64,000 nucleotides of DNA from Cryptomeria japonica. Lineage: Eukaryota > Streptophyta > Pinopsida > Cupressales > Cupressaceae. Below the pieces are notes generated by a model. The model worked only from the letters and a program-made list of their open reading frames with translations. It did not search any database and had not been told where the DNA came from. Below, one piece after another: positions 1 through 10,421 of the stretch (the first letter of the stretch is position 1; every line of letters starts with the position of its first letter). Location: assembly GCF_030272615.1 (NCBI RefSeq), contig NC_081409.1:240587832-240651831 (forward strand), read 5' to 3'. The translations under genes and the position numbers were made by a program.

Positions 1-310
1 CCCTACAAAGAATCTTGTTCAGCATAGTCTGGGGACCATATACATTTATAGGGAAAACCACAACCCAAACCGATCCAATAATCCAGCAATTTGTAGAAAG
101 CATTTCTTGCATATTCATACCCTATTTATTCCAAATTATGGCTACACCACTTGTCATGCCTTTATGCGTTTTATCCAAACTACCCCATTTGTTTTGAACA
201 TTAAGTATATAAATCTTGATCTAAGTTGATCTTGATTTCCTACATTAGAAGAACATCTAGATTAAAATTTTCAAAGAATTCCACACAAGCCTCTTCTTTG
301 AGGGGGGTGT
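1..310 (-). pseudogene. LINE endonuclease fragment (L1-type ORF2 N-terminus)
   Basis: Reading the minus strand with stops and frame changes ignored gives the signature blocks of an apurinic-like endonuclease domain of plant L1-type LINEs. There is a degenerate 'LDVLLM-stop-EIK' block near 255 (family form: DILLLQETK), then 'GMTSGVAIIWNK' near 125-160, then 'INVYGPQ' near 25-45. The domain nicks target DNA for target-primed reverse transcription. At least four in-frame stops are present, so the copy is dead, and it runs off the left edge before any reverse transcriptase appears. An open stretch at 548-327 on the same strand may be part of the same element but I do not recognise it. Confidence 0.6.
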
Positions 311-737
311 TCAATCTCCAAATATACTATGAGATCACCAACATTGGGTAACCTTTGATCTCTTGGTTCTCGCCTACCCACCTTAGAATCCAAAGTCTAG
401 TTTTCTTATTTTTCAAACACCTAAAGACCATGGCTTTACCTAAGACCTCCAATTCGAAGCCAAATTCTTGTTGAGGATCTATGGGGTGGCCAATGTTGCC
501 CTGATCCTTACCTTTAAAATTGTAGTCAAAGTCAAGCTTATTATCCATATTGTATCCAAAAGGCCCTTCTCAACATTTGTTCATCAATAACTTTCACCAA
601 ATATCCTTTGAATTTGTAGGTCGTTGGCAAATCTTCAGGGCCATCTAATCCGCTCTCCTTAAATTATCTATCCTTGAATATCTCAATTCCCTCCTATAAA
701 GACTTTCCCAAATGCTCATCTGCCTGTCTCCCAGAAA

Positions 738-749
738 GGGGACATTACA
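738..749. repeat. LTR-type terminus GGGGACATTACA
   Basis: This 12-mer is identical to the right end of the LTRs at 1425-2465 and 18196-18920. It may be the edge of another, otherwise unrecognised LTR lying between it and the left edge of the window, or a chance or decayed end. No matching duplication or second terminus was found. Confidence 0.25.
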
Positions 750-1424
750 CTTCTAGTTTGTGCTTCATGTATCTATTAGTATTATAGATGGATTGAAGTA
801 TGGTTATTTTGCAAGCATTGTTATGCTAATGAAAATACTCCAAATTTGCATGTAGTTGATACTACAATAAAGCCATAGCCTAGGTATTGTATCGTAATTG
901 ATGTTGTTGAATAATTAAATTGCTCTTGCTTTTCAAGCATGGGGATTTTCACCAAAAAGGGTTTTCCCCACATAAATTTAGTGTTATGCAATACTTTCTC
1001 ATGCATTCTTTTCTACAATTACGAAGGTTATATTTATTTGCACATACCTATCCTAGTTGATAAGAGTAGGAAGCGTTTTCCGCATCTCTACTTCCTTTTG
1101 TTGTTGTTCACTAGATTTTTCTTAGATGCTCTAAGCATCCACCTAAGATAAACATGAAATGGAGACCTCAGTAGGGTAAACAAAAAGAAGTTTATAACTT
1201 TTAATCTATGCCCTTCCAAGTTTCCAAGACAAGGACTACGAGAGCCAAGGGGATGTGTTTCTAGGACAAGTTTTTTGGGAGGCCATTTTTTAGGGTATGG
1301 CTATTAAAAAAAGGGTAATTTTTATAATATAAGTTTGAAATATTCATATGATAACATTAATAAAGCATTTATCATAGAAATTATATAATACTAATAAATA
1401 ACATCACACTTGAATTGACAAAAT
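750..1424. other. No gene recognised
   Basis: AT-rich sequence without a convincing reading frame. A phrase at 938-985 (AAAGGGTTTTCCCCACA) resembles the U5 part of copia LTRs such as the one near 21860, but too little is preserved to call an element. Confidence 0.5.
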
Positions 1425-2465
1425 TGTAATGTCCCCACTTTGAAATAGAATTTAATGATAAATAATAATAATAAAATTAAAATATTAAAATTTAAAATTA
1501 AAATATAAAAGAATATAATTAAAATTTAAATAAGTTAATGAATGGTCAAAAGACATGAAATGAAAATTTGTCACTCCCTCAAACATGAGATATAAAAGGG
1601 AGAAGAGAACCTCATTTGAGAGGAGATAATTTGGGAAACAGAAGTGCAGATCGGATTTAAATAAGAAGTGCAGATCTGATTGTGAAAGGTTGTGTCCCTT
1701 TCAAAAAGCACAAATAATGAAGAGTTGCACTCTTTCAAAAGGTGCTAATGGTGAAAGGGTGTGTCTCTTGCCAAAGGCCATACATGATGAAGAAGTGTGA
1801 CCTCTCCCTCACATTGAGAGATATAAAGGAAAGGAATCAAAAGCATCCAGTGACATCACCATCGATCAGATCAGATCAGAACTGTTATTAAGTTACAGGC
1901 AGTAACATCCTTGTTCTTGGTGGTATGCATGGGGATATGCTTAATATATGAAGCTTGATAATATTTTTATGCAGAATTGAATAGTAATATTAATATAGAC
2001 TGCAATCTATATGACAGTCATACTTAATTTCATATACATTCATAGTACAACAAGATATTGACATATTTACAGTCCCAAGCTCTTAACCAGTTCTAATTCC
2101 TTTTCCCTGAGGAGTGGTGTGATGCTGTTAGGGAGAGGTGGAGTAAAACCATCTCATGATTGATGAGCCCCAAGGGTGAAAGAACCCATGATGCTGAAAT
2201 CTGGGCTGCGGGCCCCAAGGGTGAATGGACTGAGGTTCCAGTAATCTGGGTTGCATTAGGGAGATGGTATCATCGTGCCCTAGACAAGCAAGTCCCCCAT
2301 CCAGGATTAGAAAATAGAAGGGAATTAAGATTATGCTTGAATAAGGACATTGCCTAATTGTACTATGAGCAACTCTAGTCATTAATTTGTAATTACTATA
2401 ACATGGTAGGTAGTAATGTATGTTTCCCTTTGGGAATTGACAGCCTATAAATAGGGGACATTACA
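1425..2465 (+). mobile_element. Solo LTR, gypsy-type, with 5-bp target duplication
   Basis: The segment starts TGTAATGTCCCC and ends GGGGACATTACA, a perfect 12-bp terminal inverted repeat with TG...CA ends. It is flanked by AAAAT at 1420-1424 and AAAAT at 2466-2470. There is no primer site, coding region or second LTR, so this is a solo LTR left by recombination between two LTRs. A TATA box (TATAAAA, 1591-1597) supports the plus orientation. The promoter phrase and the repeated 'gatggccccc'-like blocks resemble the gypsy LTR at 61930-62861. A diverged inverted relative lies at 26911-27660. Confidence 0.88.
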
Positions 2466-2646
2466 AAAATTTAATTGCTTTCATTGCCAATGTGCACATA
2501 TATAATATAAAAATTACAACAAAATGCCCAAAGGCCACAAATTTAAACTTCAATAAGAAAAAAAATATAGAATATATGCATTTCTCCCTAATCAACATCT
2601 AGTAACACTACATCAAAACTAGACTCTAAGTCTAAGTCGACCAACG

Positions 2647-3424
2647 TGTTGATGTGTTTTTTATGCACAAAACATTTCAGAATAAAGTACCAAGGTAATT
2701 TACCCTCTCTTGAACAAAATAACCTCAGATGCTAAGAATGAGATCAACTAATGTGATTCCAAGGTTTCTACATGTCAGGTCTTGACGAGTGGGTAAGTTC
2801 AGTGGTTGATGTGAATTGCTGTGTTTCACTTTGGGGACTTACGCAAATGTTTGGATTATCATGAATGATGAGGAATAGGTGTGCTAACAACTTAGGATTT
2901 ATCAATAAGGCTCTAGATTTACTTCTTACTAAAAAAGGGGGAAAAAGAATAGGGTTCAGGAAATCTATTCTAATCCTAGGAATGTAGGAAATGATGAATG
3001 GATTTAGTGGAATCAAACCAGGCAAGGTCTCACAATCAGGTATTGACACAAGCTTAGTGCAATCATCTAAGGTATACTTAATGATTTTCAGACTATTACC
3101 ATCAAATGTAGACACCATCCAAGTTGATGCTTGTCAACGAATGCATAATAGTTGAAGTTATGCTTACTCAAACTCCAATTGACCACACAAGGTGCACTTA
3201 CCAGCGGAAAGAGGCTAGTGGTATGGATTAAGGATTCCACACAAATGAATTCAACAAATCTTTCACTCAATCTAACATACATGAAAATAAATTCTAATCT
3301 AACTTGGAGGAATTGAGAACCATGAATGCAAATACAACATTTGAAGAGCAAAATCACCAACAATTGAACAATGATTAGGATTCAAATAGCTGTAGCATAT
3401 ACCAACAATTCTACAAAAACTCTC
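2647..3424 (-). repeat. 3' LTR remnant (R-U5 only) of the Tat-like element
   Basis: This is 778 bp collinear with 10422-11199, without a length change. It ends abruptly at 3424, where integrase codons begin. U3 and the polypurine tract are missing. See the finding on the junction. Confidence 0.85.
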
Positions 3425-4750
3425 GTTCTATCCGCCCAAAGGGCGAATCTCAATTGTGTGTGCCAATCCTTCGGATTTTTCTCTAACAATTTCTTAATCA
3501 CACTCAGCAAATTCTTGTTCGTAGATTTGGCTAACCCATTACCCTAAGGATAATAATTCGATGAAAACTTAAGGGTTATACCATATTCAAAAGCCCAATT
3601 TGAAAACTTTAATGATGTAAAGGAAAAACCATTATCACAAACCTGGTAATGATGTTCTCCTCTAAAAATTTAATCACGGCATCAGTTGTACATAACTTCA
3701 AAGCTTGAGCTTCTGACCACCGAGTACAGTAATCAGTCGCGGTTAGAATGTACCTGTGTTGCGCAGAGGAAGGTGGATTGATCATACCAATGAAATCGAT
3801 ACCCCACATAGTGAAAGGTCTGGACTCGATCACGGGCTACAGCGGCATGGCTGGTTTCTTCTCTTGAACGGTAGCAACCTGGCATGTGTGACATGTCTTC
3901 ACATGTTCATGAGTATCTCGGAACAAGGTAGGCCAGTAATAACCTGCTCTTAAAATTTGGTGCGCAGTAGCCAAACTTGCACCATGACCTGTCCCAAATT
4001 TGTTGTGAAAATGTTCCACAATCTGTTTAGCTTCATTCTTTCCAACACATCTCAAATATATTCCTTCATGATTTCTTCGGTATAAAACAAAGCCTTGTAA
4101 CATGAAATGCTGACACTTCAATTTTAATGCTCTCTTCTGAGCTAGGGCCATATGCGCGGGGCATCTATGGTTCAATAAATAACAAACAATATCTGTATAC
4201 CATTCATCTGGAGTGACATCTTCAATTGCATAGACTTGGACTAATCCAGGTCCATCAACTGCTAGAGTCTGCGCTAAGGCTTGACCTCGAACAAGTCTCA
4301 TTGGTTGTATCTCAATGTCGTACTCCTGGATAGTGGCGATCCACTTTCCTCTTCTTTCTCCTAATTCATTTTGCATAAGGAGCCTCTTAACTTCTGCATC
4401 TGGGACAATGGCATGAACTTTTGTCCTCAAGATGTAATGTCTGAATTTCTTTATTGCTTTCACCAAAGCATAAGCTTGTTTCTCTACATTCGGATATCTC
4501 AGCTCCGCATCTTTCAACGGTGCGCTCATAAATGCTATGGGATGTTCATCTTTATCTTCGTTCTTCTGTGTAAGGACTGCAGCACAAGTATGTTCTGAGG
4601 AGAATGAATACACATAAAAAGGCGTCGTATAATCAGGACTGACCAAAACAGGAGCCTCAACGATGGTGGACTTGATTTCTTCAAATGCTTTCTTTGCTTC
4701 TGTCGTCCAATCCATCTTAGCATCTTTCTTCAACATTTCATTCAGTGGTC
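3425..4750 (-). pseudogene. Gypsy RNase H (degenerate) and truncated integrase of the Tat-like element
   Basis: The RNase H block lacks the first Asp ('YVYSFSSEH' where 'D.SE' is usual) and the last Asp ('QALAQTLA' for 'ADALA'), but keeps Glu and the middle Asp. That agrees with the known decay of this domain in dual-RNase-H elements. The integrase zinc finger (H...H, CHTC near 3890) is present. The core has the first Asp (ATDYCT) and the second (CDNGF), but the catalytic Glu is Lys (GNGLAKSTNK) and a stop replaces the Gln before GNG. A stop after PAMPL and a frame shift near 3637 add to this. The gene stops in mid-core (FALWADRT) at 3425, directly fused to R of the LTR. Confidence 0.85.
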
Positions 4751-5990
4751 GTATTATCTCAGCAAATCCAGAGATAAATTTCCTCACAAAATTAATCTTA
4801 CCAAAGAAGGACTTCAGTTCTTTCTTACTACTCGGGAGGTTTATCTTAGATATAGCCTCAACTCTTTCAGGATCAATGGAGATTCCTTTCTCCAAGATAA
4901 TATGTCCTAACAATTTACCTTCTATAACCCCGAATATGCATTTCTTGGGATTAAGGGATATCTCGTACTTTCTGCATCTTTGAAATACTTTCCTCAAATC
5001 TTCAATGTGATCTTCTCTTTTCCTTGAGAAAATTGTAATGTCATCCATGTAAATGATGATGCATTTTCCAATTAAATCTTGAAATGCAATGTCCATAGCT
5101 CTCTGGAATGTGGCTCCAACGTTGATTAAGCCACAATGGCATCCTTCTGTATGCAAACGTATCCCACTTTATGGTGAAGGCTGTCTTTAATCTATCTTCA
5201 TATTCTACCATCACCTGATTGTATCCTGAATATCTGTCCAAAAAGGACATCATCTGCAATCCATTCACAATCTGTAAAACCTCATCCAATGATGGAAGTG
5301 GGTAGTTATCTTTTTCTGATGCTCTATTCAAATTTCTGAAATCAACACAAAGCCTTATCTCTCCACTCTTCTTTCTAACTGGGACCAAATTGGCGACCCA
5401 CGACGAGTGTCGCACAGGAAAGATAATCCTTGCTGACAACAATTTCTTCACTTCTTGATATATGAGAGGCTCCAGCAAAGGGTTCACTAGCCTCTGTCTC
5501 TGCCTAAATGGCTTACTGTCTGGTTTCAAGGGAATGGTATGTGTAATGATTGATGTATCATATGTCTTCAAATCATCATATCCCCATGCAATCACATCGG
5601 GAAAATCTCTCATGTTCTTTAATATGCCTTCCCTTTCACTGGGTGTGCATGTTTTCCCTATGAATACATTCTTAATTTCTTTGTCATTTCCCAAATTCAC
5701 CGTTTCACAGGCACTTCCACTTGAGTCATGCAATCTTTCAATCTTCATTTTATCTCTATCAAACATTCTTTCTAGCTCTATCATTCCCTTAGGAATGAAG
5801 TTTGTCTTCAAATCTAGGATACCATCTGAATCATATTCTGCTTCTTCGGCTTCCTCTTCATCAATAACCTGACTCAGGAAAACATCTGTATTTGTCAGAA
5901 AATCCAATATATGCTTATCATCTTCAAAAACTTGGAAATTGGTGACATTATCTGGTACGAATGGAACTGATGCGAGTTCCACTGTAAACT
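4750..5990 (-). pseudogene. Reverse transcriptase of the Tat-like element
   Basis: Two overlapping frames (6108-5041 and 5156-3837) together give a gypsy reverse transcriptase, with a frame shift near 5155. Visible blocks: 'WVANLVPVRKKSGEIRLCVD', 'FLDRYSGYNQV' (first catalytic Asp), 'WDTFAYRRMP', 'GATFQRAMDIAF' and 'IIIYMDDITIFS' (the YMDD active site, intact), then the connection domain. The acidic linker before it (about 5870-5600) is the usual pre-RT region. The enzyme would make cDNA in the particle, but the frame shift prevents a full product. Confidence 0.85.
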
Positions 5991-6400
5991 TCTTTAATCC
6001 TTCCATGGCGATGGGTGCCACTTGATTCTGTGATCTGTATATTGACTTGATATTGAAAGCATGAAAGCTCCCGATGAGATCCCATATCCTGTTGCGGTAT
6101 TTTGTCAATCTTTTGTCGTGGCAGACATATTGCTTTCACACTTGTCTTACTACAATCTCTGAATCTCCAAACACATGTAAAATCTTCACTTTCTTCTGAA
6201 TGGCTAACAGCAATCCATGAACTAAGGATTCATACTCAACAACATTGTTCGTACATGGAAACTACAATCTATGGGAGGCCAAATAAGTTTCCCCAGAGGG
6301 ACTTATCAATTCAAATCCGGCTCCTGACCCTTTCTTTGACTTTGAAACATCAAATCTCAATGTCCAAACTTGATCTTCGTCATGTATTTCTTCTTTGATT
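5985..6400 (-). pseudogene. Archaeal-type RNase H domain located before reverse transcriptase
   Basis: The minus-strand reading has 'VWTLRFDVSKSKKGSGAGF', then 'TNNVVEYESLVHGLLLAI', then 'HVFGDSEIVVRQV', then 'YRNRIWDLIGSFHAFNIKSI'. These match the additional RNase H of Tat-lineage elements (FDGS, TNN.AEYEAL, GDS..V, REQN.ADALA). Three acidic catalytic positions (D of FDVS, E of VEYES, D of GDS) are present. The last one is lost: the family's 'N..AD' reads QNQVAPIAM here. Two in-frame stops (after HRL, and after VRQV) kill it. It lies between protease and reverse transcriptase, whereas the arrangement I know for Tat elements has it after the gypsy RNase H. Confidence 0.75.
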
Positions 6401-6879
6401 TTATCTGTAATTTCTTCATCTGGCCTAGGAGAGGCCTCTCTAATTTCTTCAAGTGTCAAAATTTCAGGAATTCTCTTGTGTATTTGATTCAAAGCTACCT
6501 TGCACATTGCGCAAGAGAATTCAGAATGAGCAGTATCGAGAATTCAGAATGAGCAATATCGTGAATTCGGCACCAATTAGGCAACAATAGATTTTGAATG
6601 CGGGCACGGTTGCCTAACTCAACTCCCTACTGGATATTCTTGAACACAAATCCTCTGAAACTTTCAAACATATCAATTTCCTCATCTGTATCATGATCAC
6701 TTTCAACTACCATCTCTATGGAATTCACAATCTCATGATTTTCTTCTATCTTTTCAATTGGGTTTTGAAGCATCAAAACCTATGCAACTTTCGGTCTGTA
6801 ATTTCCTAGATCTGTTTCCAGGAAAAGAATTTCATTGTTTTCCCCATATTCTGTTATCATCAATCTTAATCTTGGGGTA

Positions 6880-8691
6880 CTATCTATCTTGATCTGGTTT
6901 GGTACACCTCTCCATGGCAGCCACGTGAGAGAAATCGGTCGAAAAGTAACCATTCAGTCTTCGTGACCAATCTCGACTCAGGAGCATGCCATATCCGTCT
7001 AGAATGTCTACAACTGATATATCTATGAAGTGATGGACTCTTGGATCCGCAGCCAACTGCATATGAATATTGTTTAACTCTCCAATCACAGGTACCTCTG
7101 TCTTATCTAATTGTGTAACTCTTTTACTAGTCTGTATGGGAATGAGACCCAATTTCTCGCATATAGCCTTTCGCATTACATTACTAGAAGCTCCGGAATC
7201 TACCAGACAATTATGTAAAAGTTTGCCGAAAATCCTTACTGAAAGCAAGAATGGGGCTGGCTCATCTTGATAATTCACTACTGGCTTATCCCTATGGACT
7301 TGCAAGCTCTCTTCTTTTTTCACACTTTCTTTGGAAACTTCTTTTTTAACCGTGCTCTCAACAAAAGCAATCTCACTCTTAGGAGGGACTTCAGCCTTGG
7401 TAGGATTTTCAGTCACAACTAGTGAATCCTTAACTCTCTTTACATTATCTCTTGTGAGAAAAGCTTTGCCTTCTAGCATATCTTCTTTCTTTGGCACATT
7501 TGTTGTCTTTACTAATTCCTTTTTCTCGGGCATATTAGATGAATCTTGAACACTACATGCCTCTTCTGATGACTGTTGAATATTTGGTTCGTCTTGAACC
7601 ACATTTATGCTTGCTTGAGGAACACTTGAACCTCTCTGAATGTTGGGACTGGTTTGAGCTGATGCTCTCCCGACAGTATTCTCATTTAATCCATTCATTA
7701 ATGTATCCCTGATATCAGGTACCTTCATTAGTTCAAACAATGGTAGGCTTACCTTGATTTTCTTGAATTCTTCTAACATACACAGACTCAGCCGCTTCAA
7801 CTCCTCTCCTTGAGGGGGAATGTTCCTCTGTCTATACTCAGGTGAATCTTGTGGATAGCTGGGTGTATTGCTAGCACTTGGATTTGGTGGCGTAGCGAAA
7901 TTGTTCGGAGTAACGGAAGTAGTTAAAGGCTCTTGATTCCTCTGATTCCTCTGATAAACTCTTGGTCCAGTGTTTCCTGACGACTGATGAAACACTTCTT
8001 TAATTCCTTCGACTAGAACACTGTTATTCAATGGTGGGAAATAGTAATCTGGATCTTCAATAGGTCCATTGGCTGAAGCAGGTGGGAACTGAGAATTAGG
8101 CGGAACCATAGGTCCATTCGCCGATTCTGGAGGAAATCTTCCACCTTGTTCGCACATTAGACTTTCTTCATAAACTGGAGGAAACTTGAAATCCTCAATG
8201 ATTAATGCTTGGTCATATCTTGTAGTGGGGACAATTTCATATCCTGTTGTTGGAATGCTTTCTGCAGCTTCACTACTTCGCACTTCCTGCTGGAAAATGT
8301 CAGCAGCAACCTTGAATTCGGGACAATGCAACTCTGAATGCTGACTAGTGTTGTGTAATCTACACCAATTTGATAAAGCGGCCTCCACGAGGAAGACTCT
8401 GTCAGCCGGTCGACTCTTCGAAGCAGGCGGATTGTCCAGGGGTGACGGCACATTTCCATTGTTGGGCGCAATATTCCATGCTCTCTTCTGATAATTCTGA
8501 TTATTGCCACGATATCCTTGGTTATTCTGATTGTTGTTCTGATAATTCTGATTGTTACTTTGGTAACCTTGATTGTTGTTTTGATTACCACCTTGATAAT
8601 TTCTATGCATACTGTAGAGCTGATTGTTCTGGTTCCTCACGTGAGTAACCTCTGTAGATAATTTCTTTACTTGATCTATTAACTCTTTCAT
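6880..8691 (-). CDS. gag C-terminus and aspartic protease of the Tat-like element
   Basis: This is an open 603-codon segment. It begins with a short coiled-coil-like stretch and a Gln/Asn-rich low-complexity region (about residues 25-75, many NNQ repeats). A zinc-knuckle-like block follows (WCRLHNTSQHSELHCPEF, residues about 108-126; spacing C-H-H-C rather than the classic CCHC), then a long acidic and charged linker. The aspartic protease has an intact DSGA catalytic motif near residue 498 (about nt 7200), followed by 'VMRKAICEKLGL'. The protease would cleave the polyprotein. The frame ends at 6880, and the following 370 bp are full of stops before the RNase H block, so this could be a spacer or a decayed stretch. 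It is probably not expressed alone. Confidence 0.75.
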   Translation of the reverse strand: MKELIDQVKKLSTEVTHVRNQNNQLYSMHRNYQGGNQNNNQGYQSNNQNYQNNNQNNQGYRGNNQNYQKRAWNIAPNNGNVPSPLDNPPASKSRPADRVFLVEAALSNWCRLHNTSQHSELHCPEFKVAADIFQQEVRSSEAAESIPTTGYEIVPTTRYDQALIIEDFKFPPVYEESLMCEQGGRFPPESANGPMVPPNSQFPPASANGPIEDPDYYFPPLNNSVLVEGIKEVFHQSSGNTGPRVYQRNQRNQEPLTTSVTPNNFATPPNPSASNTPSYPQDSPEYRQRNIPPQGEELKRLSLCMLEEFKKIKVSLPLFELMKVPDIRDTLMNGLNENTVGRASAQTSPNIQRGSSVPQASINVVQDEPNIQQSSEEACSVQDSSNMPEKKELVKTTNVPKKEDMLEGKAFLTRDNVKRVKDSLVVTENPTKAEVPPKSEIAFVESTVKKEVSKESVKKEESLQVHRDKPVVNYQDEPAPFLLSVRIFGKLLHNCLVDSGASSNVMRKAICEKLGLIPIQTSKRVTQLDKTEVPVIGELNNIHMQLAADPRVHHFIDISVVDILDGYGMLLSRDWSRRLNGYFSTDFSHVAAMERCTKPDQDR

Positions 8692-10326
8692 TTCTTCTTT
8701 CTCCTCCTGTGTCCTTGTGGATGTTACAGCATTTGCAGGTACACTGGATGCGTTTGTGGAGCTTGAGAAATGGGTGCTCCAGGATGGAGTACCAACTGAT
8801 TTGATGGCTAAGCAATTGGATACATCGGCTGCGGAACTTGATTCATTATCGACGTCTGATGCACCAAAGCTTGGCTTAAATTCTGAATTTGATTGGCGGC
8901 CGCAGGCGACCCCAAATTGAGCAAAGGTCCACTAAGATTCTGACGTAATATTTTACTAACTTCTATTGCCTTCGCATACGCTTCGTTCAAATTTGCTGGA
9001 GAGGGATGAGTACGCACAAACATAGTTGTAAATGGATCTAAAGCATGATAATATATCTCTCGAGCATCTAGAATAAGGTAAGGAGTCTGCAACCTTGTGT
9101 AAGCTTTCTGGAATCGGTTGTTGAATGAATTGATAGGTTCATTCTCTTGTCTTTTGCACTCAACAAACTGTCTATGCAACTCCGATGGGGAAATTTGAAT
9201 TCCAAACTTTCCAATGAATGTCTCTTTTAATTCTTCCCATGAGGTGATGGATCCTGCAGGTAAATGGATGAACCAATGATACGCTTCTTCTCCTAAGGAA
9301 TAGGAAAAGAGTCTGCAAGCAACATCTCCATACTCAATCGGTCTATTTCTCAAATGGTCTTCAAACATCTTGATGTGATCTTCCGCCGTCCGGCTTGAGT
9401 CGCTAGCATTGTACTTTGAACAGAAATTCTCCGAATTCTTCGACATCTCATGAATGTCATTGAAAGCGAGCGGTGACGGGTTGGTAACCAACCAGGTAGC
9501 ACCGTTTGGGGGTGGTCCTTGATTCTCGGCCATCTCTTGGTCTTCTTGTCGAAACTGCTGAGCTTCCTCTGGATTTGGATCTAGAGGATCTGGAAAAGTA
9601 TTGTCTTCTCTCAGCACGTCCCTTTGATTGAATACTCTATCTCTATCTGCTATATCTAAATTCAGTGAAGCCTCCCGCCTTCCAAGTCTGGATCTGCGAG
9701 GAGTCCTCAACTCACAATGTCTCCGATCTCCAGGAGTAGATCTTAGAATTCTCTGAAGTCTCTCGGGTGAAAAGGAATTGATGCGATCCAGGGTGATCTA
9801 TCTAGGATCAATCCGGACTTGTTGTAATCTTTGAGCACGTAAATCTCTTTCAATCTGCTCCTCAATTTGTTCGTCAATTCATTCAGCTATCTCTTCTTCT
9901 TCTTCCAAGATAAGAGAAACTCCAATGTATTGTGGTGCACTTGTTTTCACATCCTAGGCAAAGTTGTTCAAACTGGACATAATCTTTCTTTCGTCTCCCA
10001 AGTTCAGTTGCTCGAACTCAAGCTCATTTAATTCAACCTCGTTTGTTCTATTAGGATCAGGTAGCACCATGGTATTTCATACTAACTTGAAATCTTCAAC
10101 AGGTTCAATTTCTTCTAGGCTGATTGGTAGACTAGTTCTCACGATCAACTACTCCAGGAACAATGATAATCGGAGGCAAGCTTCCCAACTGCTCTTCTTT
10201 GTCTATCACTTTTCTCACTTGTCTGAATTCAACGTCACTACTTTGGTTTCTCCAAGCAAGAGTGTTGAATTGTGAAATGATATCTCTTTGTTCACCTTGA
10301 ATAAGTTCTTCTTCAAGCAACACCAT
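8692..10326 (-). pseudogene. gag (capsid region) of the Tat-like element
   Basis: The largest open piece is 9710-8808 (300 aa). It holds a retrotransposon gag (capsid) domain, with the conserved 'AEDHIKMFEDHL', 'YHWFIHLPAGSITSWEEL' and 'QRFVECKRQENEPINSF'-like blocks around residues 110-210. It would form the virus-like particle that packages the RNA. A further open piece (10326-10132) starting at a Met lies just behind the primer site and probably belongs to the gag N-terminus; the sequence between has several stops. After residue 300 there is one stop (PMYPIA-stop) and then a frame change before the next coding block at 8691. The gag is therefore broken in at least three places. Confidence 0.75.
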
Positions 10327-10397
10327 TCCAGAACATAATCTTCAAATGATTGCAAAGACAATCTACAGTCCAACTGTTTACAACATGATAATGCTCA

Positions 10398-10421
10398 GCC
10401 CTCCTTCTAGCGCCAAAAGAA
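10398..10421 (-). promoter_or_regulatory. Primer-binding site region of the Tat-like element
   Basis: Immediately after the 5' LTR the minus strand reads TTCTTTTGGCGCTAGAAGG. The TGGCGC start is the usual position and style of a tRNA 3'-end complement in Tat/Athila elements. I cannot name the primer tRNA with certainty. It differs from the initiator-Met sites of the other elements in this window. Confidence 0.6.

Noticed and set aside
2768-3363. Overlapping minus-strand ORFs of 116 and 91 codons, repeated at 10543-11138
   Set aside because: They are the R-U5 parts of the two Tat LTR copies. The open frames are shared because the repeats are nearly identical.
5462-5872. 136-codon plus-strand ORF
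   Set aside because: Antisense shadow of the Tat reverse transcriptase.
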